Shown: positions 1-6,537 of the stretch, piece by piece | Position numbering within the stretch: the first letter of the stretch is position 1 | Layout of the letters: the number at the start of each line of letters is the position of its first letter | DNA from: Bacteroidia bacterium | GTDB lineage: Bacteria; Bacteroidota; Bacteroidia; Cytophagales; Cyclobacteriaceae | Assembly: GCA_016650355.1 (NCBI GenBank) | Contig: JAENVX010000128.1 | Coordinates: 1 to 21,794, forward strand | Direction: 5' to 3' | Length of the DNA stretch: 21,794 nt | Notes under the pieces: model-generated | What the model saw: only the letters and a program-made list of their open reading frames with translations | What the model was told of the DNA's origin: nothing | The model's database searches: none | Made by a program: the position numbers and the translations under genes

Positions 1-50
1 CCTAAAATGCTCGCCCCAATTGCAATCGACAAGAAAAATAGTCTTATCAC
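1..50 (-). CDS. Start of an unidentified membrane or exported protein (partial)
   Basis: A GTG codon at 48-50 shares one base with the TAG stop of the DM13 gene. The frame stays open to the window edge for 16 codons, reading VIRLFFLSIAIGASIL, a hydrophobic stretch typical of a signal peptide or first membrane helix. The one-base stop/start overlap is a common sign of translational coupling, so this is probably the third gene of the operon that begins at 1193. No function can be given from 16 residues. It could also be a chance open frame; sequence to the left of the window decides. Confidence 0.4.
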   Translation of the reverse strand, partial: MIRLFFLSIAIGASIL

Positions 51-466
51 TATTTTATTTCAGCTTTCCCAAATACCACCGTGAACTGCTCGCACCACAC
101 CAACACATATTTATAATCCGCTAGGTCAGGATTGTCTGGGATTTCATAGGATTGCTTTCCTTCTGTAGATTTTAATTTACCAAGGCTGATATACGATGAA
201 GCTTTATCGTCTTTACTTAAATAAATTTTCAAATCAGGACCATTTTGGGATGAGAAAGGTTCAAGTAACACAGTTTTCTTCCCCGCACTTTCATAAACTG
301 CTGCGGTTCCACTTACAGTATGTCCAACGCCCACAAATGTTCCACTTTTGACGAGCATAGCTTTTGATGGATCAAATGTGTCATCAATTGGCCCTGTTGG
401 TGTTCCATCCTCTTCTTTACAGGAAATCAAGGCAATCAAAATAAAGAGAGTTATAAATCGCTTCAT
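50..466 (-). CDS. DM13 domain lipoprotein
   Basis: This encodes a 138-residue exported protein. Residues 1-16 form a lipoprotein signal with a lipobox ending at C16 (LISC), so the mature protein should be anchored in a membrane facing the periplasm or surface. Residues about 36-138 match the DM13 fold: a GHxVSG segment near 48-53, NGPDLKIYLS at 75-84, and VLVWCEQFTVVFG near the C-terminus, where C125 is the cysteine usually kept in DM13 domains. DM13 has been proposed to take part in extracellular redox or electron transfer, but its biochemistry is poorly known, so no reaction is assigned. The start lies 7 bp after the stop of the upstream outer-membrane-like gene and the stop overlaps a GTG, so it sits inside an operon. 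Confidence 0.8.
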   Translation of the reverse strand: MKRFITLFILIALISCKEEDGTPTGPIDDTFDPSKAMLVKSGTFVGVGHTVSGTAAVYESAGKKTVLLEPFSSQNGPDLKIYLSKDDKASSYISLGKLKSTEGKQSYEIPDNPDLADYKYVLVWCEQFTVVFGKAEIK

Positions 467-473
467 TTCATTA

Positions 474-1193
474 TTAATTTAACGTTAAACTTATTCCGAC
501 CGTAACCAGACCTGATTTATTTCTGAATCTGTCATTAGGTTCCGGAAACTGTTGCACTTCTATACTGGTAGTATACTCAGTAAACAAAAATTGAAACCCT
601 GCTTTAAGCGATAGCTTTTTGCTCAACAGGTATTTTCCATAAAATTCAGAATTCAAGCTTCCCAGGTCATTGTCACTAATGAGTAAAAGATTGAAAGGTG
701 ATGGCTGGGCCGTGGTAACCTGACCTTTAGAGCCATTTATATAGTTGCCACTCTTCTCAGACCCCAGTGAAAATCCAATTACATCAATATTAAATCCCAG
801 AGTGAATTTTTCTGTCATGCAATAACCAAGATTAATCATAGCATTAAAAGCAAGCACCCTCGGTTTCGCAATTAGAAAGGTATCAACGTTTTCTATAATA
901 TTCTCCTTGAAGAATACTCCGGGCCCTATGCTTCCAGAAGTAAGCTTGGCCGGAGCTGTACTATAATATTGGTTTGCGCCTACGTACTCAGTTAATCTAC
1001 CTCCTGCTCCTACTTCAATATTTTTTTTCTTACCGAGTTCCCAATTGTGAATGAAAGCACCCGAAAAAGTCCCCTGGGAGCTTCCAAAGGCCAAACCCAA
1101 ATCAATTGAATTGGCGTTTTTTGACGACTGTTGAGCAAAGGAATGCGTAACAAATAAAATGATGATAAATAAAAATAAAAAAATTCGATGCAT
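474..1193 (-). CDS. Predicted outer membrane beta-barrel-like protein, unknown function
   Basis: This 239-residue protein starts with a Sec signal peptide (hydrophobic core FLFLFIIILFVTHS, cleavage near AQQ, residues 19-21). The rest alternates polar and aromatic residues in short strands with Gly-rich turns and ends in GLVTVGISLTLN, as expected of a small outer-membrane barrel. I do not recognise a named family. It is the first gene of the small operon with the DM13 lipoprotein (7-bp gap), so the two probably act together in the envelope, perhaps as barrel and periplasmic partner. The start is an ATG followed directly by the signal peptide. I found no convincing promoter box just upstream. 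Confidence 0.7.
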   Translation of the reverse strand: MHRIFLFLFIIILFVTHSFAQQSSKNANSIDLGLAFGSSQGTFSGAFIHNWELGKKKNIEVGAGGRLTEYVGANQYYSTAPAKLTSGSIGPGVFFKENIIENVDTFLIAKPRVLAFNAMINLGYCMTEKFTLGFNIDVIGFSLGSEKSGNYINGSKGQVTTAQPSPFNLLLISDNDLGSLNSEFYGKYLLSKKLSLKAGFQFLFTEYTTSIEVQQFPEPNDRFRNKSGLVTVGISLTLN

Positions 1194-1351
1194 GAGAATT
1201 GTTTAAAAACAAAGATCAATACAAATATCACTTTCCGTTGTCAGCCTGCGGACAAACATAACTCGACTGAGCACGAATATCTAAAATGATATCACCAGGT
1301 GAAACCTATTGCACATGATTGAAGTAAAATATACCCCCGGTTGGGTAACAA

Positions 1352-1370
1352 GTCTTAACTAAATTAAGAC
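1352..1370. repeat. Perfect 7-bp inverted repeat in the leader of the OMP/DM13 operon
   Basis: GTCTTAA at 1352-1358 and TTAAGAC at 1364-1370 are exact reverse complements around a 5-base loop. Thirty-two bases further on, GGGGAC (1403-1408) and GTTCCCC (1415-1421) form a second, imperfect stem. Neither is followed by a T run in either direction, so they do not look like terminators. The first could be an operator about 160 bp upstream of the OMP start or an RNA hairpin; chance is not excluded. Confidence 0.4.
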
Positions 1371-1485
1371 GCTGGAAATTTGGCTGATGATTTTCAAAAT
1401 TAGGGGACTATTTCGTTCCCCGCTCAAGCCTTGACAGTTCTCACAGTGACATCTCATTATTTCTTATAAGTACTCAGATTCAAAG

Positions 1486-1512
1486 TAAAAAAAGTCAGGC
1501 TTTCACCTGACT
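1486..1512 (-). terminator. Rho-independent terminator of the sigma/DUF4097 operon
   Basis: On the minus strand, AGTCAGG and CCTGACT form a perfect 7-bp stem (1493-1499 with 1506-1512) around a 6-base loop, followed directly by a run of six to seven T residues (complement of the A run 1487-1493). It lies about 90 bp after the stop of the last DUF4097 gene at 1601, which is the right place to end the four-gene operon. Confidence 0.8.
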
Positions 1513-1520
1513 CATCTTTA

Positions 1521-1597
1521 GCTTTGTGTCTTTTGCGAATATTCTTCTGCGATCTTTGCCGTAAAAGGGTTAACCGCAAAGGCGCTAAGAAACGCAG
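1521..1597. repeat. Degenerate TTTGCG/CGCAAA dispersed repeat
   Basis: The right arm (1571-1597) contains TAACCGCAAAGGCGCTAAGA followed by AACGCAG. The left part (1521-1562) contains CTTTGTGTCTTTTGCG and CTGCGATCTTTGCCGT, which read as an imperfect inverted copy of the right arm. I recall this CTTTGCG/CGCAAAG wording as a family of dispersed intergenic repeats in Bacteroidota and some other genomes, but this is memory rather than a search. The element begins 3 bp after the stop codon of the DUF4097 gene and lies between it and the terminator, so it is probably transcribed as 3' UTR. A weaker relative lies at 11779-11806. Confidence 0.55.
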
Positions 1598-1600
1598 CGT

Positions 1601-2449
1601 CTACTTCTTTCTAATGATAATATCGCCATTATAATTCTTCATACTGAACTCCGGACCACCACCGTTGATATCACCTTTCACCCACTCATCAATCACCACT
1701 TTATAGGTACCGGATTTGGTATCCTTTTTCTGTACAGGACCGCTTTTAATCATCGCCATATCAAAACCGCTAAGTATTTCGCCTTGTTCCGTTTTCATTT
1801 TCAGTGTGGCCTTTAATGTAGCCGGAAAGGTCAGATCAATATCTCCATTATAAGTGGAGTACGACATGGGTGCGCCCTCCGTTACTTTGTCGAATGTTAC
1901 TCTTATCTCCCCGTTGTAGGTTGTAGCCACTACGGAGCCAGATATATTTTCGGCTGTAATCTCTCCGTTGTAGTTGGTGATCTCCAACTCCCCTTGAATA
2001 TTGCTGATCACTAAATCGCCATCGTTGTAGGCGCTCACGTTTAAATCAAAACCTGAAGGCACTTCAATTTCCAACATCATTTTATTTGACCACGAATCCG
2101 AATGTGCCTTCACGATGTTATCGTGCTCAGTTACTTCCAAATCCATAGTACCCCCAGATATTCTTTTCAAACCAGCTTTGCTGGCTGATGAACCGTCTTT
2201 GTCCTTATTTTTATTCTTGTGGCGATCGTCATCATCATCCTGGTCGTTATCTTCTACAGCAGAGTATTTCACTAATACATCTTTTCGAGCTGTCCCCCTC
2301 ACAGTTATGGAGCCATAATTAAGGTGCGCCTTAAGCTTTCCTCGTTTGTTGGGATCGGACAAGGGCACTGTAAAATCTCCGGACGTTTGCGCGATAGCAC
2401 AATAAAAAGAAGCAAGGATTAGTATTGTTATTATTAATTGCTTTTTCAT
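1601..2449 (-). CDS. Secreted DUF4097-type beta-strand-repeat protein (copy 2 of the operon)
   Basis: An exported protein of about 282 residues. The start is taken at the ATG at 2447-2449; a TTG two codons earlier is also possible. A signal peptide (LIITILILASFYCAIAQ) is followed by a beta-solenoid-like body in which a (Y/F)NG(D/E)(I/L) rung recurs: LNYGSI, AYNDGDL, NYNGEI, TYNGEI, TYNGDI and, at the C-terminus, NYNGDIIIRKK. This is typical of DUF4097, an adhesin-like family of unknown function often placed behind ECF sigma/anti-sigma pairs in Bacteroidota. Residues about 66-91 form an unusually charged insert (EDNDQDDDDD, then alternating K and N) without beta pattern, possibly a surface loop or metal-binding stretch. 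It is the last gene of the operon, before the terminator at 1486-1512. Periplasmic or surface location is inferred. Confidence 0.8.
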   Translation of the reverse strand: MKKQLIITILILASFYCAIAQTSGDFTVPLSDPNKRGKLKAHLNYGSITVRGTARKDVLVKYSAVEDNDQDDDDDRHKNKNKDKDGSSASKAGLKRISGGTMDLEVTEHDNIVKAHSDSWSNKMMLEIEVPSGFDLNVSAYNDGDLVISNIQGELEITNYNGEITAENISGSVVATTYNGEIRVTFDKVTEGAPMSYSTYNGDIDLTFPATLKATLKMKTEQGEILSGFDMAMIKSGPVQKKDTKSGTYKVVIDEWVKGDINGGGPEFSMKNYNGDIIIRKK

Positions 2450-2534
2450 TTTCAAATTGTTTAAAATTTTTTTCTACTCTTATAACCCAACACCTATGAT
2501 TCAAGTCTGTGAAACCATAAGTCTATTTTATCAT

Positions 2535-3437
2535 TTAATTCACTCTCTCTTTTAGATACACATCACCATTAAAAGTTTCGAAGTCTAGAAATACTCCCCC
2601 ATCCCCAATCTTAAAGAGGTTGCCTTTCACTTTATACTTCGTGCCATTCTCACGTTCCTCTTTCTTAACTGTTACCGGCAGCGACTCCAGGTTGTCCACA
2701 TTAGTGTAAAAATCTCCATTGAAGCTTTCGAAACTCATGTTGGCTGCCAACCCCTTCTGAAACCACGCATTGATATCGCCATTGAGAGAATAGAACCTGC
2801 AATCTTTTGAGGGATTACTCAGGTACTCCACATCTACGTCTCCGTTTACAGTTGTGGCTGTTGCCTCACGGGATATTTTTGTAAGCTTAATACTCCCGTT
2901 TACATTCTGTACAGTCAAGGCTCCTTTCACATTTTCCACTGTAACATCACCATTATTGATCGTGCTAAGGATAAGGTTTACTGAAGTCGGCACCTTTATC
3001 GTAAAGTCAAGCGTATAGTCATACGGAGGATTACATTTATTTCCTCTCCCTTCCGATTCAGACCAATTGTAACCCCATCCACCTTGCGCTCCCCAATTCC
3101 TTTTTTTACTTTGGAGCTTTCCAAAATTGTTACAAGTACCCTCGACATAGTAGATCAACGTATCGGCTCGATCAATTGATCCCAATAGCAATTCCTTCTT
3201 TCCTCTCTCCAATCGTTCTTGTGTTTTTGCCGTTATCGTTCGCGTTACTTCCACAATTACTTTGTCGCCCTCATACCCTGCTACATTTACATCACCATTT
3301 ATATTGGCAATCATTAAAGCGTTTTGAATTCCCTTCTTTTCAAAAGATACTTCCTTTGTAATTTTATCCGTAAACGATTGACCCCAACAAAACTGTTGTG
3401 AAGCCAGGCAAATCATAATTACTATTTTAGTTTTCAT
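2535..3437 (-). CDS. Secreted DUF4097-type beta-strand-repeat protein (copy 1 of the operon)
   Basis: This 300-residue protein is a paralogue of the next gene downstream. I place the start at the ATG at 3435-3437 because the signal peptide MKTKIVIMICLASQQFCWGQ begins there; the longer frame from 3476 adds a highly charged 13-residue leader that would block export. The body repeats a xNG(D/S)(I/V/F) rung about every 20-25 residues: NINGDV, TINNGDV, NVNGSI, TVNGDV, SLNGDI, SFNGDF and TFNGDV, the pattern of a right-handed beta-solenoid in DUF4097 proteins. A Trp/Gly/Cys-rich loop (WGAQGGWGYNWSES and KCNPPYDY) interrupts it. It follows the anti-sigma gene after a 104-bp gap that holds a large palindrome. 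Its job is probably in the cell envelope; no enzyme motif is visible. Confidence 0.8.
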   Translation of the reverse strand: MKTKIVIMICLASQQFCWGQSFTDKITKEVSFEKKGIQNALMIANINGDVNVAGYEGDKVIVEVTRTITAKTQERLERGKKELLLGSIDRADTLIYYVEGTCNNFGKLQSKKRNWGAQGGWGYNWSESEGRGNKCNPPYDYTLDFTIKVPTSVNLILSTINNGDVTVENVKGALTVQNVNGSIKLTKISREATATTVNGDVDVEYLSNPSKDCRFYSLNGDINAWFQKGLAANMSFESFNGDFYTNVDNLESLPVTVKKEERENGTKYKVKGNLFKIGDGGVFLDFETFNGDVYLKERVN

Positions 3438-3495
3438 TTTTTCTAAATCTTTTAAGTCCTTTTCTCTATCTACCAAACAACATTTCCCTTAGCAT

Positions 3496-3521
3496 CGTGT
3501 TTAAGTGGCCACTTAAGCACG
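3496..3521. repeat. 26-bp near-perfect palindrome inside the sigma operon
   Basis: The 16-bp core TTAAGTGGCCACTTAA (3501-3516) is a perfect palindrome. It is flanked by one mismatched pair (3500/3517) and then CGTG (3496-3499) matching CACG (3518-3521). It lies between the anti-sigma stop (3542) and the first DUF4097 start (3437). No T run follows, so it is not a simple terminator. It could be an operator, an RNase processing or attenuation hairpin, or a small repeat element. Confidence 0.7.
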
Positions 3522-3541
3522 GATTAAAGAAAGATGTTATT

Positions 3542-4324
3542 CTAAATTAAAACTTTAATACTCTCATTAATTTTACTTCGCACTTCTTTGGGTGTGTTTT
3601 CATTTTGTAAAAGCTTCTGCAGTTCCTCTACTGACTTTTTCTCCTGTATAGCTGCCATAAATTCAGCCAAGGCAATCTGAACTAGTGGTGAGTCTTGCCT
3701 TTTGATGGACCTAACTAATTCTTCACGTACTCTACTTTGCTTTGAATATGGCTTTATCGCTTCCAGCGCTGCTAACCTCACATTTGCGTTATCATCCTGA
3801 TTCAAAGTTTTGAAAAGAGCCGCAGTTACCTTCACGCTTACTTGATCCATCTCACTTGTCAATCCAACAGCTTTTAAACGATCCGTTGCAGATTCCCTTT
3901 CTAGTAAGGAGAATATCATCATCTCACGTAACTCGCTTACCTGTTGGGTCAGCTCATATACTTCCAGTTTCTGTGATGGCTTGCTATATAAGTATCCTCC
4001 AACAAAACCAGCCACCAGTACAACCGAAGCAAATGCCAGGCGTGGAAGAAGTGTATTCCAATCTGGCATTTTAAAAGAAAATCTTCCCATCCTTTGTTTC
4101 CTCCTCTCATCAGCAAGGAAAGAATAAAACTGATCATCCAGTCGTATTGAAGGGGAAGGTGCTTCCATTTTCAAGAGTTGCTGATCCAATAAATTCAACT
4201 CACGCAATTGTGTGAGTTCAATCTCTCCTGTTTCGAGTAACTGCTCAATCAGCTTTACCTCAACAGGGTCGGCAAATCCTTCATTGTATTTGCCGATTAG
4301 CTCTTCTATTTTTCTAGCTTCCAT
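3542..4324 (-). CDS. Putative membrane anti-sigma factor with HEAT-repeat-like C-terminus
   Basis: This 260-residue protein follows the ECF sigma gene by 62 bp. Residues 1-90 are an acidic, helical cytoplasmic part with no His-Cys-Cys zinc motif. Residues about 94-114 form one transmembrane helix (LAFASVVLVAGFVGGYLY). After this come a coiled, helical stretch and paired amphipathic helices (for example NVRLAALEAIKPYS, SPLVQIALAEFMAAIQ, TPKEVRSKINESI) that read as HEAT repeats and would face the periplasm. Position and topology argue for a sigma-sequestering protein whose outer domain senses a signal, perhaps the DUF4097 proteins encoded next; this role is inferred. A perfect AGGAGG lies at 4344-4349, 19 bases before the ATG, which is too far for a normal ribosome site; an AAAGGA closer to the start is more likely used, if any. 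Confidence 0.75.
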   Translation of the reverse strand: MEARKIEELIGKYNEGFADPVEVKLIEQLLETGEIELTQLRELNLLDQQLLKMEAPSPSIRLDDQFYSFLADERRKQRMGRFSFKMPDWNTLLPRLAFASVVLVAGFVGGYLYSKPSQKLEVYELTQQVSELREMMIFSLLERESATDRLKAVGLTSEMDQVSVKVTAALFKTLNQDDNANVRLAALEAIKPYSKQSRVREELVRSIKRQDSPLVQIALAEFMAAIQEKKSVEELQKLLQNENTPKEVRSKINESIKVLI

Positions 4325-4386
4325 ATTTTCCTTTTAGTGTTTGCCTCCTGGATGTTCTAAAACATCTTTTATTCAAACCTCAATTT

Positions 4387-4941
4387 TTAATGACTTCTCT
4401 CCAATTGCTTAAAAATTACACGTAACTCCTGCAGCGCCCTAAACACTTTCACTTTCACAGCACCTTCCGTGCAACCAAGTATCTCTCCTATTTCCTGGTA
4501 TTTCTTTTCCTGATACTTAGTTAACAACAAGATTTCTCTTTTCTCAACCGGCAGTCTGTCCATGGCCATGGAGAGCATTTGCTGTTCTTCTTCCTGCTGC
4601 ATTTCAGTTGATCGGTTTTCATCATGTCCAAGTTTCTCTTGCCATTTTTCCAAATCATCTTTTAAATTGACTTTATTCTTTCTATAATGGTCGTGTTTCA
4701 CATTTCGCGCTATGTGAAACATCCAGGCCTTAAAATCGCCCTCCCCACGAAAAAGGTGTCGATACTTCAAAATCCGGAAAAAAGTATTCTGTACGAGATC
4801 TTCACTGAGTTCCTGTTCCCTGGTAAGACCATAAAAGAAACCGTATAATGGTCTTTTATGACGTTCAAAGAGCATGCCTAGCCTATCCAGGTCGCCATCT
4901 CTTACCTTTACCATTAATGAATTATCAGAAAGCGCTTCCAA
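4387..4941 (-). CDS. RNA polymerase ECF sigma factor (sigma-70 family)
   Basis: This 184-residue sigma factor has region 2 at about residues 20-90 (LFERHKRPLYGFFYGLT, then DLVQNTFFRILKYRHLF and FKAWMFHIARN) and region 4 at about 122-178 (MDRLPVEKREILLL, then YQEIGEILGCTEGAVKVKVFRAL, a helix-turn-helix). Regions 1 and 3 are absent, as expected of the ECF group. The frame begins with TTG at 4939-4941. The first ATG (4912-4914) would remove the LSDNSLM segment that related proteins of this group usually keep, so TTG is preferred. It heads the operon with the anti-sigma and two DUF4097 genes and should direct an envelope response, probably including its own operon. The GH16 gene is divergent across 92 bp. 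Confidence 0.9.
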   Translation of the reverse strand: MEALSDNSLMVKVRDGDLDRLGMLFERHKRPLYGFFYGLTREQELSEDLVQNTFFRILKYRHLFRGEGDFKAWMFHIARNVKHDHYRKNKVNLKDDLEKWQEKLGHDENRSTEMQQEEEQQMLSMAMDRLPVEKREILLLTKYQEKKYQEIGEILGCTEGAVKVKVFRALQELRVIFKQLERSH

Positions 4942-5033
4942 ATTAATTTGATTACATGCAGGGAAACTGCGGTTTACAAAATAGGTTACAGGGATTTCCG
5001 TTAAATTTAGAATTATTAAATAGCATGTGAAAA

Positions 5034-5825
5034 ATGAAAATGTTGCTACTGCTATCCGTCAGCGTAATCTTATTACAGTGTAAAACCGAAGTAGGAAGAA
5101 AACTAGTTTGGTCGGATGAGTTCAACACTACCGGTCAACCCGACACCAGCCGATGGAACTACGACCTGGGTGACGGTTGCCCCAATGTTTGTGGGTGGGG
5201 TAACAATGAATTGGAATACTATACGAAAGACTCTAAAAATGTGAGGATAGAAAATGATATGCTGATCATTGAAGCTCATAAAGATTCAGTTTGTGGGAAG
5301 GCATTTACTTCTACTCGGCTGGTAAGTAAATTCAAAGGTGACTGGTTGTATGGAAGGATTGAAGTAAAAGCCAGACTCCCAAAAGGGAAAGGCACATGGC
5401 CTGCTATCTGGATGTTATCTACAGATTGGAAATATGGAGGCTGGCCAGCAAGCGGAGAGATTGATATCATGGAACATGTAGGGTATGATGCTGGCGTAAT
5501 TCATGGCACCATTCACACGGAAGCGTATAATCACGTCAACCAAACTCAAAAGGAAGGGAAGATCATCATTGCTGACGCTCAGAATGCATTCCATGTGTAT
5601 GCACTTGATTGGGGAAAAAACACAATGGATTTTTATGTGGATGACAAATTATATCACTCCGTTAAAAGAGGTGCGTACGATACGTACAAAGAATGGCCCT
5701 TTGACCAACGCTTTCATCTGATCATGAACGTTGCAGTAGGGGGAAACTGGGGAGGAGCTCAAGGAATCGATGATGCTATCTGGCCACAAAAACTGGAAGT
5801 AGATTATGTAAGAGTCTATCAATAA
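5034..5825 (+). CDS. GH16 family endo-beta-glucanase-like lipoprotein
   Basis: A 263-residue protein with a short hydrophobic leader ending at C16 (ILLQC), so probably a lipoprotein; LLQC is a slightly unusual lipobox. The rest is one GH16 jelly-roll domain. The catalytic signature GEIDIMEHVG (141-150) carries E142, D144 and E147, the nucleophile, helper and acid/base of GH16. The aromatic walls WNNELEYYT-like (here WGNNELEYYT, 55-64), WPAIWML (122-128) and the C-terminal KLEVDYVRVYQ are typical of laminarinase-type members that cut beta-1,3 or beta-1,3-1,4 glucans. The exact substrate cannot be read from the sequence. Its length matches a single-domain enzyme with no binding module. It is divergent from the sigma factor and converges on the next gene with only 9 bp between stops. 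Confidence 0.9.
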   Translation: MKMLLLLSVSVILLQCKTEVGRKLVWSDEFNTTGQPDTSRWNYDLGDGCPNVCGWGNNELEYYTKDSKNVRIENDMLIIEAHKDSVCGKAFTSTRLVSKFKGDWLYGRIEVKARLPKGKGTWPAIWMLSTDWKYGGWPASGEIDIMEHVGYDAGVIHGTIHTEAYNHVNQTQKEGKIIIADAQNAFHVYALDWGKNTMDFYVDDKLYHSVKRGAYDTYKEWPFDQRFHLIMNVAVGGNWGGAQGIDDAIWPQKLEVDYVRVYQ

Positions 5826-5834
5826 ATCCAGCGT

Positions 5835-6434
5835 TTAAGCTCTCGCCAATTCCTCAACTTTGTTCCGTTCGGTCTGCAACTCACGAGATAGTTTTGTTTG
5901 CTTTTCAAGTGCTCTTCGCTTAAAATCTTCATATTCATGTATTGCTGCATCGGCAATCACAATTTTCTCCTTCATATTCACAGTCATCAATTTCATTTTG
6001 CCTGCGATAAAAATGACAATCAAAACAAACGCAACAAACAAAAATGTAGAGAGGGTAAGAAAGGTGCTCTTCTTGAAATCAATACCCAACAATGAAATAT
6101 GGGTGCTGTCATGGAGAATTTCCTCTGCAGCCTCTCGCTCACTGCTTAACGTTAATTCAACCGACTTGAGGTTTGCTTCAAGCTGCAAAATTTTTTCACG
6201 GGTTTCCTTGATGGATGCATTTTGTTTTTTAACAGAGTCCATCACAATTTTCCAAACTCCATCCAAAACAAACTCCTTGATCACCTTATAATCCTGAAAA
6301 GTTTGTGAATTTGACTTCATTAAGTTGTACCGCTCGGGTAATGAATTATCATTAACCTCTAAGGATAGAGCAGCAGATTGAGAGAAAGATAGATGAGAAG
6401 CCAAAAGACAAATTGCAAGAATCAGACGAACCAT
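5835..6434 (-). CDS. Conserved coiled-coil membrane protein (often mislabelled tRNA (guanine-N1)-methyltransferase)
   Basis: This 199-residue protein has a signal peptide (MVRLILAICLLASHLSFSQS), a conserved SNSQTFQDYKVIKEF-type segment at 41-55, a heptad coiled coil (about 75-108), one transmembrane helix (about 126-145, LSTFLFVAFVLIVIFIAG), and a charged tail ending in YEDFKRRALEKQTKLSRELQ. I recognise this layout from a Cytophagales/Flavobacteriia family that many databases name tRNA (guanine-N1)-methyltransferase. Nothing here resembles TrmD: there is no SPOUT knot, and export with a membrane anchor is incompatible with tRNA modification. The function is unknown. It follows the DUF3857 gene on the same strand after a 103-bp gap holding a hairpin. 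Confidence 0.75.
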   Translation of the reverse strand: MVRLILAICLLASHLSFSQSAALSLEVNDNSLPERYNLMKSNSQTFQDYKVIKEFVLDGVWKIVMDSVKKQNASIKETREKILQLEANLKSVELTLSSEREAAEEILHDSTHISLLGIDFKKSTFLTLSTFLFVAFVLIVIFIAGKMKLMTVNMKEKIVIADAAIHEYEDFKRRALEKQTKLSRELQTERNKVEELARA

Positions 6435-6467
6435 AGTTTTTTTTCTGCAAGTTAACCCTGTAAGTCC

Positions 6468-6491
6468 CTAAAACCAAGGTTCTTGGTTTAG
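6468..6491 (-). other. Intergenic hairpin between the DUF3857 gene and the coiled-coil gene
   Basis: AAACCAAG (6471-6478) pairs with CTTGGTTT (6482-6489) around a 3-base loop, and the stem extends past a one-base bulge through TA/CG to 6468 and 6491. On the minus strand it lies between the DUF3857 stop and the next ATG. There is no T tract behind it, so it may be an attenuator, an RNA processing site or a weak terminator. Confidence 0.4.
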
Positions 6492-6537
6492 ATGAACAAT
6501 TCAGTCGTTAAATCGAAATGATTGGGTGATAAACCGT

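Larger units (their letters stand above)
1194..1600. other. 407-bp intergenic region
   Basis: No credible coding frame is present. The stretch holds the 3' end of the sigma/DUF4097 operon (a degenerate repeat at 1521-1597 and a terminator at 1486-1512) and the leader of the OMP/DM13 operon (perfect inverted repeat at 1352-1370 and a shorter hairpin at 1403-1421). I could not find a full TAnnTTTG promoter with a matching -33 TTG for the gene starting at 1193. Confidence 0.7.

Noticed and set aside
3438..3476. Longer N-terminus of the first DUF4097 protein
   Set aside because: The 13 added residues are highly charged and precede a complete signal peptide that has its own ATG at 3437.
4351..4366. 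Small hairpin GATGTT-CTAA-AACATC between sigma and anti-sigma genes
   Set aside because: A 6-bp AT-rich stem with no T tract in the direction of transcription; too weak to call a terminator or attenuator.
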